NCBI GenBank assembly: GCA_023374025.1
Contig: SIJG01000032.1
Span: 822,441 to 886,440, forward strand
Source: Heterodera schachtii
Taxonomy: Eukaryota; Nematoda; Chromadorea; Rhabditida; Heteroderidae
Reading direction: 5' to 3'
Length of the DNA: 64,000 nt
The notes under the pieces were generated by a model. That model made no database searches. It was given only the letters and a program-made list of their open reading frames with translations, and was not told the origin of the DNA. The position numbers and the translations under genes were made by a program. Of the stretch, positions 51,563 to 63,556 are shown piece after piece; position 1 is the first letter of the stretch, and each line of letters starts with the position of its first letter.

Positions 51563-54023
51563 CTGAAAAAAATTTCGTGTAAAAATGACTCATTTGGATT
51601 TTTTAATTTTTAAAGCTGTTTATAAAGTACGTTATTTTAATTAAAATATGCACAAAATAAACTAAATTAATTTTAAAAACGATCATTAAAATTTTAAGGG
51701 GATTAAATTGGCTCAATTTTTAAGTTCGATAAGTTTTTGATCATTTAGTGTGAATTGCTCAAAAAATATGTTTTTTTATCACATTTCAGGCGACACCTAT
51801 TAAGAATTTTACATAAATTATCAGCCATAACATATTGAAAAGAGATACACAACTATCAATGTTTACTTTCAAATTAGGAAATTTCTCGTTTTTTTGTGTC
51901 GTGGTCTCGGTTTTCATAGGTCAATCTCAATTCTCGAGTTATTTGTTCTCTAATTACCCGCCTCTCCTTCCGCTTATTTTTGATCATTGATGTCTGTCTC
52001 TACACTAAAGCAAGCATTAGAAAAGCAGACAGAGAAAATAGAGCAATAGTGTGAGCACGAATGAGACAAATAAGGAAAAGAAAGAAAGTAAACAGAAAAT
52101 AGAAGGCAATTAAGGAAATAGGAGAATGAAGAAATAGTGTGGCATGCATTCCTAGATAAAGAAACAAAGATAAAAGAAAGATGAGAGAAATTAGAAAAGG
52201 GATAACGGAGAAATAAAAGAGACAGATAGAAAGAAATAGACAACGAGGAAAAGATGAAAATAAAAGAAAATAGTGTAGAGAAGAGAGATGAGATGGAAAC
52301 AGAAATGTGGAACAGTGGAAGGCAGGCATTTTACTCTCTCTGTCAATCCCTCCCATTTCATTCCTCCCCCCCCATACAAATCCACAACACAATGCAAACC
52401 ATTCAATACACTTTACAAAATCGATAAAAATGTAATAAAATGGATATAAAGCGGGAATATTTAGACTTCTAAGCTTGGAATTGTCCCATAAATTTAAATT
52501 TCAATATTAATACAAAATTAAAAACCATAAATGAATGTATGTATCGTCAAAGAGCAGTGCAAGAATAATTTTTGCTGCTTAATTCCTCGTAAATTCAATT
52601 TTTTTTATTCAGTTTTTTTTAAATTTATTCCCTTTTTTTCTGTTTTTTTTGAATTCGAATTACAAACAGGCAAGCCATCACCAGATCAGCACACCTCATT
52701 TTCATTAGCCCATTTTTGCTTGTCTGTCTGTCACTCATCAATTATCATGTACATTGACGATAGTTTAACTAACTGATTATTATTTTATATTTAAATTGAT
52801 TTTTTTTTTGTTTAATTTCTTTGATTGCTTCCTTACCCCCCCCCCCCTTAATTAACTAGTACCCCTTTTTTAATTGCCCCCCTTTACTGTCCAAAAAAAT
52901 TCCTATTTAATACACGCCACGTCCCCCCCCTCAAAAAATGGAGGTACAATAACAGCAGGAACCAACTAGTCAGAGTAGACGACGGACGGACGACCCTCGA
53001 CCCAACAAAAAATAATTAGGACTCGCTACCATAAAATTGATTATTAATTATTATTATAAATAATTAATACACGACACAAAACGATGACGAATGGATGTGA
53101 TGAGTCATCCGATCCCCCTGTCCCATAGAAGAGAAAATAAGGGGCAAACGACGAACGAATATAATCATCCTCCTCATTCCTCATCCATCATCATTCTTCA
53201 TTCATTCCATTCATTCTTCGTCCGTCCGTTTTCTTCTGCTAACATTCACTCATCCATCCGCGTCTATTTGTTTATTGTACATGTGATCGATCAGTGGTGG
53301 TATTTTTCTCCCTCCTCATATTCCTCAACACCATTCTCTCACCATTATATGTGTTGATCAGTGATGATCATATTGATTGATCGGGGCGGGGTCAAAAAGA
53401 TTACACAGGCTCATTTTTTGTGTCGTCCATTATTCTCCTCATTTGTTGCAAACAAAATGCATTAGCATTAGCTATCAATCTCTTTAATGGGAGAGGATGA
53501 TAAGCAATCTCTCGTCGATCTCGAAGAATGAAAATCTCGGTTTTGTTTTTTCTACCTACAAATTCGACTGACGGGCGGGGGGAGGGGGATCATTTACAAT
53601 CGCTTAATTGATCCAATTTTACACCGCGGGAGGTATTTAACACTCCCAATTGAATTAATGTGTCACCACCACTGACTAAGTTATTAATCGCTGCTTAATG
53701 ACCTTGCTGTCAAGAGGGTAGGTTACTTAACACCTCTAATTGAACCAACACGGTCATTAAACTCAAATGCTTATGTTTAATTGACCCAATTTTAGTCTCG
53801 GCGGAAACACACACCCTAAAGCACAATTATTGTGCGCCATTCATTAATAAAACATGGCCCGGAGCCCAAAATTAGCGCGCGCACATTCAAACACAACTTT
53901 CAGAACTAGCAAAAACAAAAAAAGACAATTTCCTCCTGTGAACATTTTGCCACCCACCCCTCAACATATTTCCAATTAATTCACAACATCATTCTCCGCC
54001 AATGAAAAATTGTTGTTGCCAAA
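51563..54023. other. Divergent spacer between the coiled-coil gene and the BRI3-like gene
   Basis: The missing first exon(s) of the minus-strand coiled-coil gene and the promoter of the plus-strand BRI3-like gene should lie here, but I could not place them. A purine-rich tract (52010-52320), long T and C runs (52600-52650, 52838-52850) and ATTC/CATC-rich sequence (53160-53290) are visible. Long low-complexity ORFs over the purine tract are not supported as genes. Confidence 0.45.
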
Positions 54024-54648
54024 ATGCCATCGTCGTCGCCGCCTTCGCCTGGTGAGTCCCATCGGTGCCCGGTATGTCGCCGAACGCTGCAGCGCTCGTA
54101 CACTTTGCGGGGCCTCCTCTGGGCAATGGTGTGCTTCCCGTGCGGGATGTACTGCTGCATGAGGAGGCTGAGGAGGCGTTGCACCGCTTGTGAAAGCGAT
54201 GTGAGTGGGGCGGAAAGGCGGGCGCGCCACGGAATTTTATGCGATTTTACGTTAAAAAAAAAACTAGGAATTTGGTATTAAACCTGGTCCTGAATTCCAT
54301 GAAAAACAGGTTGCCGAAAATGGCCTGGACCTCTGGATCCAGGAAATCCAGGCTTGGAACCCTGCCGGACAAAGCCGAAAAAAACAGGCAAAATTTTTCC
54401 TCTCCCATTGGCAGGTGATCATCTCGGACGGCGGTGTGCCAACCGTTGCCCAAACGTACAACACATTTGCCGAGTTCAAATGGCAATTTCCGCCGTCGGC
54501 ACTTCGCAGAAAAAGTGCCAACCCCAAACATGACAAGGACAATGATGATGACGATAGTGATGATCAACATCATGGCAACAATGATCAGGAGACGGAAATC
54601 CAACGGCTGTGCCCCGCTTCGCGTCCGTCCAATCAGCAGCAGCAGTGA
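54024..54648 (+). CDS. BRI3-like small membrane protein, 136 aa
   Basis: BRI3 (brain protein I3) proteins are small membrane proteins of the endolysosomal system; a role here is inferred from similarity only. Exon 1 is 54024-54200 and ends at a GTGAGT donor; exon 2 is 54415-54648 after a GCAG acceptor. Exon 1 encodes a Ser/Pro leader, a CPVC pair, a short hydrophobic hairpin (LLWAMVCFPCGMYCCM) and a second Cys pair (CTAC), the core layout of the family. Exon 2 adds a tail with a His/Asp-rich stretch (HDKDNDDDDSDDQHH), longer than the family's usual end. The Met at 54024 is the first in frame after AT-rich leader sequence. It is the only plus-strand gene recognised. The intron carries a copy of the GGTTGCCGAAAA repeat. 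Confidence 0.75.
54283..54365. repeat. Interspersed CCTGG / GGTTGCCGAAAA repeat, copy 2
   Basis: ACAGGTTGCCGAAAATGGCC, with CCTGGACC and GGATCCAGG arms, matches the copy in the Lustrin gene intron at 26688-26815. It lies wholly inside the single intron of the BRI3-like gene. Confidence 0.5.
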
Positions 54649-55607
54649 TCACTGATCAGCAGAAATGCATGGGTATGATGACATTACTGTACACACAACT
54701 GATCAGAGTCTATAGTGATGACTCACTCGCTCACTTTTCACACCCATCAAAAAACTCAACCAATCGATCAGTTACCACCCTCCTTTTATCCATAACAACA
54801 GAGGCAGACAGACAGACAAAATCAATGAGTCCATGACTCTATCAACTCCTGGTACACAAAACTTTGATTTTCCGATATTTTTTCTCGGGTCAAACAAACA
54901 AAAAAAAATCTAAATTTTGGGTGCTAATGAAAGCAATATTGATGGCAAATTTTTGTGTAAAACAATGTCTTGTCTGCCTCTCTGGAATTCATCACAAATT
55001 CCCTGGCCCGTTTAAATTTTCCATTACATTTATTCCACCCGCAACAAATTCTTTCATTTTGAGAGGGGATTTTCGTGTGTTTTTTTTCATTTTGTAAAAA
55101 TTTCCATCTTTTTTTTTCACTTTCAAATTTTTAAAATTCATTCATTCACACATTTGTCATTCCATTCATTCTCCATCCCTCCCCATTCACACACAAATTT
55201 TCTTGTTTTTATATTCCTAAAAATGTACATGAAAACGATGGCACCAATTTCATTTATTACCAATTTTCTCGTTTCCCCCCATTTTGTAATTTATTTTTTT
55301 TTATTTTTTTTTTCAATTTCTTCTTATATTCTATGTGTATGCCGGCCGGAAAATGATTCTTTTTTAATTTGATTTGAATTTGTACATTCTTCGATTTGTG
55401 ACGTTTCGACAGTTATTAAAATGTTGCTTGCTTTTTTGATACATTAAATTAATCGAAATGGCTTTTCAAATATGTCTGTCATTTTAAAATTAAAAAAAAA
55501 TCAGGGATTTGAATAGGGATTCTGTTTGTGTGATATTTTTGGGATTTGTCAGACAATTGTTTTTGAAATTAAAAAAAGAATTCGTAATTTTTTCGAAATT
55601 TTAAAAA
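54649..55607. other. Convergent spacer between the BRI3-like and second coiled-coil genes
   Basis: The two genes converge here, so this is 3' flank for both. The sequence is AT-rich with ATTC/CATT words (55135-55190) and T-runs. No coding signal was seen. Confidence 0.5.
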
Positions 55608-58600
55608 TTAGTAAATTTGAACCCCACCGTTGTTCCGCTTCGCAATCTCCTGCTTCTCCATCTCCAGCGCGTTCAGCTTGGCGCTGAACGCTTTCGACTT
55701 GATGTGCTGCCGATCCTCCCGTTTGGTGGCGCCCAACGAATCGCGCAGAATGCCCACATGGGCCTCGTACACCAAAAGGTCGCCCTCCAACATGCCGATG
55801 AACTCGTCCTGGGCAAAGATGGCATCTGCCAATTGAAAAAACTATTTTTTAAGGAATTTAAAATGTAGATTTTTGTTGGGTCAATCTCAATCACGGCAAC
55901 AGATATTTTAAAGGGTTATTAAGGCCTTAATTAGCAGAGTTATAGGTGTCCAAATTTGTTAAAAATGCCAAAAAAAAAAATTTACCAAAAAAAAAATTCT
56001 TGCATTTTGGAAGAAAGTGCAACCCTCAAAAAATTGCCGAAAACGCAAAAAAAAAAATTTTCTAAAATGTATACGAGTGGAACAGACAAAAGGTACCAAA
56101 TTCTCGAATTTAAAAAATTTTTGAATTTCCCATTTTCCATGACCCAAGAAATGTTCAAACAAACCTTTAAGCCGTTCCACCTCAGCTGCCATGATGTTTT
56201 TGTCGTCCAACGCTTGCTGGGTTTGGGCCCTAAATTATAAAAATTGTAAATTTTTTGGAAAATTTTTTCCTTGCCTGCTCTGGTACAACTCCGTGCACAG
56301 TGTGTCCATGCGTGCCACATTTTCGTCCAATCGGCGACGAAAAATGGCACTGGTCTCCAGGCTGGCGTCCAGTTCGCCGTGCAAATCGTCACATTTTTGT
56401 CTAAAATTTTTCCCCAGACATATATTTCAAGAAATTTATGCTACAAAAGCATATAGGGTAAAACTTGTTGCACCCCAAAACGTCGCGGGACAAAAACTCG
56501 CCGGAAAAAAATCTTCGTTTTTTTTGTTGTTTCCTTAAAATCTTTTTAATTAAATTTTCCGAATTGAATTAGGACCGAAAATTTTTGAAAATTAATTGAA
56601 TTCATTTGATTTTTTACGCCGATGTTATATCCTGCTCCGGGGTACAACTTTAACCATTTTCGCTTTGGAATTTTTTTTTTTTTAGGATTTTTTTTTTGTC
56701 CTACTTGGCCACTCCCAGCTGCTGCAACAGTTTGCCATTCTCCTCCAGTGCCCATTCTCTGCTTTCCTTCAGCTGATCAATGAATGATTGCAGCTCAGCC
56801 CTCTAAAAAAAGATTGGAATTTTCAAAAAATTGAATTTTTGTGAGATTGAGTGAGTTTTTGCGGGACTCAATTTCAGCATTTTTAATTAAAGCCCTGAAC
56901 TCTCAAAAACGTGGAGACTTTAATGTCAGGAAATTTGGAAATCTCGCGTTGTTCCGACACATTTTTGCCATAAAAATTCCGAACCCTACCGAATTCATAT
57001 ATAGAATTTCTCTGGTCCATTGTTTATATCGGGTGGTCCACTAAAATGCCAACCTCCGTCTCGGCTTGGCGCTGATTTTGCGCCAGTGCGGCTTCCAATT
57101 CGCGAATTTTCGCCTGTGCTGCCGCTTTGGCCTTCAAAATGAGCACCGACGACGGCAACGGCTCCTTTAAAACGAAGGTTAAGTAGGTAAATTTTTCATG
57201 GAAATCGGAAAACACACTCCAAAAACAACTTTCGCTTCCGAAAATTGTTTTTTTTTGGGAATTTTATGCATGAAATTCCTTTTTCAAAAATTTTGTATAT
57301 TTTTTATGGTGTTAAATTTCGTAAATTTTTCAAAATTATAGATAGTTTTCGTGAAAATCTTTTATAAATTCATGGAATCAATTAAAAACTATATTTTTCC
57401 GTTTTCCAAAAAATTTCAAAAAAAAAAAAAAAAATTTCCGACCCCAACATTGGTGGTTGTGTTGCTGATAGCCTGCTGTTGCTGCTGCTGTTTCTCCATG
57501 TCGGAAATGGTCCGTCTCAGCTGATCATTCTCGGCCAAAAAGTTCGTCAACATCGGCCACACCACCAGCGCATCCACTGTCATTTTTTGGTGACGACCCT
57601 TTGTCATCAATAAGCGGCGGCGGAGTGCCAATCCGGCGAACCTTGACAGACAGAGGGACACAGATTAACATTAATTTGTTTGTAGAGCCAAGAGACGGGA
57701 ATTTGGGGGAAAATGCCTGGATTGGAGGTCCAAGCAAAAGGGGACTTTCAATCCAAAAATCCCGGATCGTCAAATGCCAGGTTCCGTTTATTAAAAATTT
57801 CCGGGCTTTATTTTTTACTTTGTTTTTTGAAATTTAATTTTACAATTTGTAAATAAATTATAAGGAGGAATTATTTTTTGGTGAATTCCTTTTGAAAGAT
57901 AAAAAATGAAAATTTTTGTTAAACTCGTTTGATTTTTTTGTCGGTAAATTATAAAAAAAATCAGAAAAACTCGAAGCATTCGGCCTCCATTTTGATTACA
58001 AACGGCTAAAAAAACAAAATCTTTCAAAAACTCCTCCTATTCTCGAGACAAATTCTCGTAATCCACCCCTAAAATTTCCGGGATTTTCGAATTAACAACA
58101 AATTTATGAAATTCCACATTTACCATGCCGTCCACATGTTGGTGGTGCCGTCTTTGTTGTTCCACCAATTGTTGTTGTTGCTGGTGTTCTTGCGGTCCCA
58201 GTGGCGTGCCATAATCGTCGCCGGTGCCGAAAAAGGTCACTTTTTTCCTGCCGCCACCGGCACTTTTCTTCCGGCCCGGCACCGAATCACCGCCGCCAAT
58301 GTCCATGGCACCCAACAAAAGGTTGTCAGTTGTTGTGTACGAAGAGCAGCCGTCCTCGCCGGTTGGGTCCAGCGGTGGGGGCGACCCATTGGCACCACAT
58401 GAAATTTTTTCAATTTTAAAATCGTATTTTTAAATTTGTCTCGTTTAGTGCCTGTAGCTAGGGGGGAGGGGGAATTTTTCGAAAACCCCGGGAATTTTGT
58501 AACATTTTAGTAAAATAAAACAAAATTTTCTTGGCCTGATGCTTGTCTCTTACCAATGGAGAGCGGGAAGGAAGTGTCAGAAAAATTTAAAAAAAACGGC

Positions 58601-60488
58601 CACTTTTCGTGCCAAAATTTTTTTTTAAATTTTTTTTACCAAATCATGGCAAATGCTAGGGTCTGCAACCAATTATAGGGCCCCCTGACTCGCACTAACC
58701 GGCACGCAACAGTTGCGGGATGGCACGTCCTGGCGATGCGTTGCGCTGCGGGCTGCGTGCCCGTGATGAACCGCCGTCACGCTTTGTCGGCGTTGCCCAA
58801 CGCGAGGCGCCGGCCGCTGCACGCGCGCCGCCGGCAGCGCTGCTGTCGTCCGTCGTCGTGCCAACATCTTTACGCTCGCGTGGTGGCGCGTCCAACTCCT
58901 GCAACCGTTTGCCGAGCAGCAACACAGCAAGCTGTTTGGAGCGTGCCACCTGCAGTAAGGAGGGGGATAAATGAGGCAAGCCAACAATAAAATTTTCATA
59001 ATTTTTTTTTGGAAAATTTTTATGGCGGGAGGTTTTATAAAACTTCGAAAATCCCCCTTTAAAGTATTAAAATTTGCGCCCGATTTTCAAAGCCAATGGA
59101 GAGAAAAAAAATCCCAAACGAAAATTCGTAAATTTTCGGAATTCAAGGCGTGTCTAACTCTCGAACCAAATAAAAAATTGCGAAGCATTTTTAACCGATT
59201 TTAAATGAACGGCTTAAATTAAAAATGAATGTTTGGAAATATGAATGTTCATAAAATTGATTTAAAAAAAAATTGATCAAATTTTAAGAGTCCGTTTCGG
59301 ACTGATTGTGAGAAACCTGGCCTTGCTCACTGAACGCCTCCTGCAAGTCGATGATGCGCCGTTCGCGTTCCATGATCATCTAAACATTTAAAAATGATTG
59401 CTTGAAAATGGGTAAATTCACTGTTCCATAAATTTAAAAAATCATTTTTAGTATAGAATTCCCATAAAAACAATTAAATTTTATCCCGACAAAAATGAAA
59501 ATTTCTATAAAATCCAAAAAAAAATTAAAAAATTTGTTAAAAAAATTGAATTTAGAATTTGGTTTTACGATAAAGAGACGAATATTAAGGCTTCATTTGA
59601 TTTAATAAAATTTTAAAAAAATGAAAATCAATTTGAATTTGGTCCCACTTGGTTCAACTCCATGATTCGCGTGTCCTTGTACAACAACTGGTCGTAAATG
59701 TGCTTCAGTTCCGCTTCGTCTGCTCCGTCCTCTTTCTTCTTGAGGATCTGAAGAGTGAAAAAAAGAAGCGATACAATCAATTTTTTTTTGCATCCAAATA
59801 AAATTATAAAATTCTTGTCGAAGAAAAAAATTTACAAAAAAAAAAAACGAAAACTTTTAGGCTGGGGAGGGGGGGGGGGGGAATATTACAAAAAATTGGC
59901 AGTTTTTTATCAGGATTATTAAATGCCAAAAAATAAAACAATTGAAAACCCCGTAGAAAATGGGTAAAAAATTTTGATGTAGAAAAATTCCCACTTTTTT
60001 AAAATATCCCTGAGAATAACAAAAAGTAAACTGATAGGGAAAAGGAGGGGTACAAATTCATGTATTAAAAATGTCAAATTCAAAAAGCGCCGCCTTGAAT
60101 TGGCACTAATTTGTGCCATATTTGCCACCCCATCCCGCCCACTGACATCACGCTCCTCGACGGCATTAGCGAGCTGTACGCGCAGGTCAACATTCGTGTC
60201 CTCAACCTGGTCAAGTTTGGACTGCATGTCGGCCACGAGATGGCGCAGTTCGCCAGGGTCCTTAAAAATTTTTTTTAAATACCCTCGAATTTTAGGTAAA
60301 TTTCAAAAATGCCAATTTTTTCATTTTAACCCCAATTTTAATTTTTTCGTAAACATTTTTTCACCATTTTGTTGAGTTTGTTCAGCAACGGTTTTTTTCA
60401 GTTTTGCACCCATTGTTGGTGTTGTTTTTGGAGTTGTTGTCACTTGGGGCTCAATTGCAATTTCCGTGGTGCCGATTTCCTCGGCCAT
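55608..60488 (-). CDS. Coiled-coil protein, 578 aa
   Basis: Family not recognised. Exons: 60365-60488, 60147-60283, 59649-59747, 59317-59379, 58700-58949, 58640-58662, 58124-58354, 57449-57641, 57054-57164, 56705-56802, 56275-56400, 56165-56229, 55608-55825. They close to 579 codons if one extra T is ignored in a five-T run near 57534, where the frame moves from ADVDEL to AENDQLRRTISDMEK. The N-terminus is Thr-rich (MAEEIGTTEIAIEPQVTTT). Coiled coil follows (LVADMQSKLDQVEDTNVDL, RERRIIDLQEAF), then a basic Ser/Arg/Pro linker (TPTKRDGGSSRARSPQR), a Gln-rich stretch, more coiled coil and the end NNGGVQIY. The basic Ser/Pro linker would fit microtubule binding, but that is a guess. The intron at 56230-56274 has a GC donor and is only 45 nt. 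The 23-nt exon and the start of the exon ending at 58124 are the least certain. Confidence 0.8.
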
Positions 60489-61855
60489 TTTGGCGTGAAA
60501 TAATTTGGAAGGCTAATGAACAAATTTATCACAAAAAGTAATGGATGGAATTTTGCTAAAAACAAATGAAAAAAGGATATAAAGAATTTATCCAAGTGTA
60601 GAATTTAGGTATATGTATGCCATTGATTTTTGTCTATAATTTTTCATCAAGTACTTGATTTTTTGATTTTTTTTCTGTTTAAATTTTTTCAAAATTAATA
60701 TTAGATCAAGTATATATTTGATGAAAAAATAAAATTAGATTTTGCTAAATGGAAGCTTATGCGTAATTAACACATTTTTACCGCAGGAAAAATTTTAAAA
60801 AAAATAATTAAATTTTTAGTCGGGATAGCAATTCTCCAGTATTATAAAAAATCAAGTACTTGATAAAACCAGCACTTGAAAAAAAATCACAGACAGTAAT
60901 TAGATCATGCATTTTTCTATCCTAGAAATTGTGTTTCATGGACTTTAATTATGCAATTTAAAAAAAAATTAAATAGAGCAAAAAGTCAATGCTAAAAACA
61001 GAGAGATTGGCAAAAGCAATGAATACGCCTCTGCTTAATGTTTACACGTCACCCAACCAACAAACCACTTTTACATGGTTTTTGTTTCTAACTCTCTCAT
61101 GCATTCTCTTTCATTGGTTGTGCGATCGGCGAATGTAACTAAAATCGATTGATCAAACTCTGGGGGAAGCATGGAAAAAAAAGCGCGGCGGGTGATTGGA
61201 AAATGAATCAAAATGTGTAAAGTCGGCTTGTATGCTGCCTCGGAAAAAAACTTTTGGTAATAGTACGGATGGTACCCCCCCCCCTTTTTTTCGAAAAACA
61301 AAATTTTTGAAATTTTTTTTTCGTGAAAAGACCATATTAGGAGTTTTAAAGGTCGGAGAATCCGAATCTGACATTAATTTGGACCTATGTCGAATCCCGA
61401 ACCCGAATTCGAGCAAAAGTCGAAAATTCAAATTTAAGCCGAACTTTATTCGCTACTTCTGCTGGGTTTTGTCAGCTCTCCCCCCCCCCCTTCAATTTCT
61501 TTTACTATTTTTAATGCTAATTTTTCATGCTGATAAATGTGCAAAATAGGGGGGACGGTAAATTGGACACCCGAAAAATGGACACCACCAGAATTTTTTT
61601 GTGAAACTTTCTCCAATAAGCAACACACATGGATAAAATGCGATGATTCTCCTCCAAAACAAATTAGTCAGCAGATTTCTGAGTGAGTTTATACAACCAT
61701 GCATTATACATCTAAGTAATATAAATGGAATACAACATTTATGACGAAATAGGTCATCTGATTTATCCATATATCTATCACATCGTCGTTTCATCGCATT
61801 GGTTATGATGTTTTGTTGGCATCAGCATCGTTCCATTTGTCTCTGTGCTTATTGT
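60489..61855. other. Spacer between the second coiled-coil gene and the five-pass membrane protein
   Basis: Contains two copies of the perfect palindrome ATCAAGTACTTGAT (near 60646 and 60849) about 200 bp apart, with a looser relative between them, and C-runs near 61270 and 61480. Short ORFs at 61070-61430 have no support as exons. Confidence 0.45.
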
Positions 61856-63097
61856 TCACATGATGACGGCACTTCCGTTCTTCTTCTTCTGCTGCTGCTG
61901 CTGATGAATGATCACAATCTCAAAGACGGACGAACACACCATGACGATGCAGAGCACCTAAAAGTTGGAAAATGCGCAAGATCTAATGGCAAAAGGGGCA
62001 CAAACTCACCAAAGTGACGAACGGCACATTGGTATGATCCGCTTGGAAGTTGAAGCAAGTCCAAAAGTCCGTCCAATAGAGCAGCAAAATGGATGAGGCC
62101 GCAGCAGAGACACACCAGCAGAAGACAGAATAGAAGGCATTGAAATAGGCCGAGGACTGAAAAAACAAAACAAAATAAGCGACACAATGGTAAACATTTT
62201 GGCAATTCACGAACACAAAACTCAAATTGGTAAGTGGGACCAAAATCTGCAGTATTACGCCTCAATTCGATAAAAATCAACAAAAACCCCTCTCAATTTG
62301 ATCAAAAATTGATAGGTTTTCGATTGAAAAGCAATTTTAGTCACGATTTTTTTCGTTAAATTGTTGTGGCCATACATCGCGCACGCTCAGTTCATATTTA
62401 CCACAGAGCGTAGCAAATCCATGAAGACAACGGCAAGCGAGCACAATGCAATGAACAGTTGGAGGGAAAAATAAAACAAGTGCCATTGTTGAGGTGATTG
62501 TTGTACCGGCGAATCCAGTCAAAAGTCGAAATCTGAAAAAACAAATGAAAATTTTATTCATCGGTATTATGGTTTTTGCTGATTGACCGTTATCGGAATG
62601 CAAAGGCGTCCAGTGGAAGGCAATTTGCGGCCAATTCGTCCATGAATTGGTGTTGCTGTTCTTCGATTGGTCGGCCATTGGTGCTGATCATTGACAGTTG
62701 GTTGTACCATTTGTCCTGGTCGAACACAGCGCCGAATTCGCCGCTTTTTGAGTCCTTTCCGATGAGCGTAAAGCGTTTGCAATGGCCAAGAGTGATGTCA
62801 TGGAGGAAGGCCTGAAAAGCATATCATTTGTAAATGAATTGGCACAATAAACAGCAGCACCTTTGGGTCAGCAAAAGTGCCACAGAATTGGTGCAGTGAA
62901 AGGATTTTCCAAATAAATGCCAAAGTGAGCACAATTTGCATCAGCTTGAAGTAGACGATCTTCTCCATGCTGAAGCCGCGTGTGACGACTTCCGTTTGCT
63001 GTGACAGATGAAGGAGCAGCAGAGAACGATGCTTTGATGCAATTAGCAAATAGAAAACAATGATGAAAATACTGACGGACGCAAACAATGAGAGCAT
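61856..63097 (-). CDS. Five-pass membrane protein of unknown family, about 280 aa
   Basis: Exons: 62861-63097, 62588-62811, 62402-62532, 62010-62156, 61856-61957. Five hydrophobic segments are visible: MLSLFASVSIFIIVFYLL, IVYFKLMQIVLTLAFIW, WHLFYFSLQLFIALCSLAVV, FYSVFCWCVSAAASSILLLY and FVTLVLCIVMVCSSVFEIVI. Between segments 2 and 3 is a loop of about 100 residues with FCGTFADPK and GAVFDQDKWYNQLSMIST; the C-terminus is Gln/Lys-rich. The phases close to 281 codons only if one base is missing near 62612 and one near 62482, where TFDWIRRYNNHLNN meets WHLFYFS. A TATATAAA box at 63116-63123 is only about 20 nt above the chosen Met, so the true start could differ. I do not recognise the family. 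Confidence 0.7.
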
Positions 63098-63445
63098 TTT
63101 GTTCGAAACGTTCCCTTTATATAGGCGGACGAACGGACTATTCGTTTTTGGCCAATTCGTTTTATTAGTAGCCCAATTTTTGGGCCAAAACGCGAAATTC
63201 AAGGTCCAACCGACGAAACTTCAAAGATTTTTTTTTAAAGTAAAATGTGCAGAAATAATTTAGTTTTCTCTATTAACAGAGACAACGAAATATTACACCA
63301 AAATGAGAGGTGTATTTTTCTCTGCACTCTCCATTTATTGATTCATCTCTCGTTTTTTAAAATGCTGTGAAAGTGTATAAAAAGGCAAAAATTTGCAGTC
63401 AATGCATCATTATTTCACTTACAAATTCTGCCTTCTGTGGGTGCT

Positions 63446-63556
63446 GGGACGTTACTCAAAAACCGCCACAATGGGCGTTACTCAAAAAACCGCCAAATGA
63501 AATTTTTTTTGTTTTAGGCATTAAACATCAAATTGGGCGTTACTCAAAAAACCGCC
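63446..63556. repeat. Three copies of GGGCGTTACTCAAAAAACCGCC
   Basis: The copies lie at about 63446-63467 (one base changed), 63473-63494 and 63535-63556. The third one forms the outer tip of the large palindrome that runs off the window. The repeated tips suggest nested or tandem insertions of one element family. Confidence 0.6.

Noticed and set aside
52000..52406. Minus-strand ORFs of 71-130 codons in the purine-rich tract
   Set aside because: Low-complexity Phe/Ser/Leu translation with no splice partners, though the missing first exon of the coiled-coil gene may lie nearby.
58528..58600. Possible extra exon ending at a GTAAGA donor in the second coiled-coil gene
   Set aside because: The phases already close to 579 codons without it, and using it would require a non-AG acceptor downstream.
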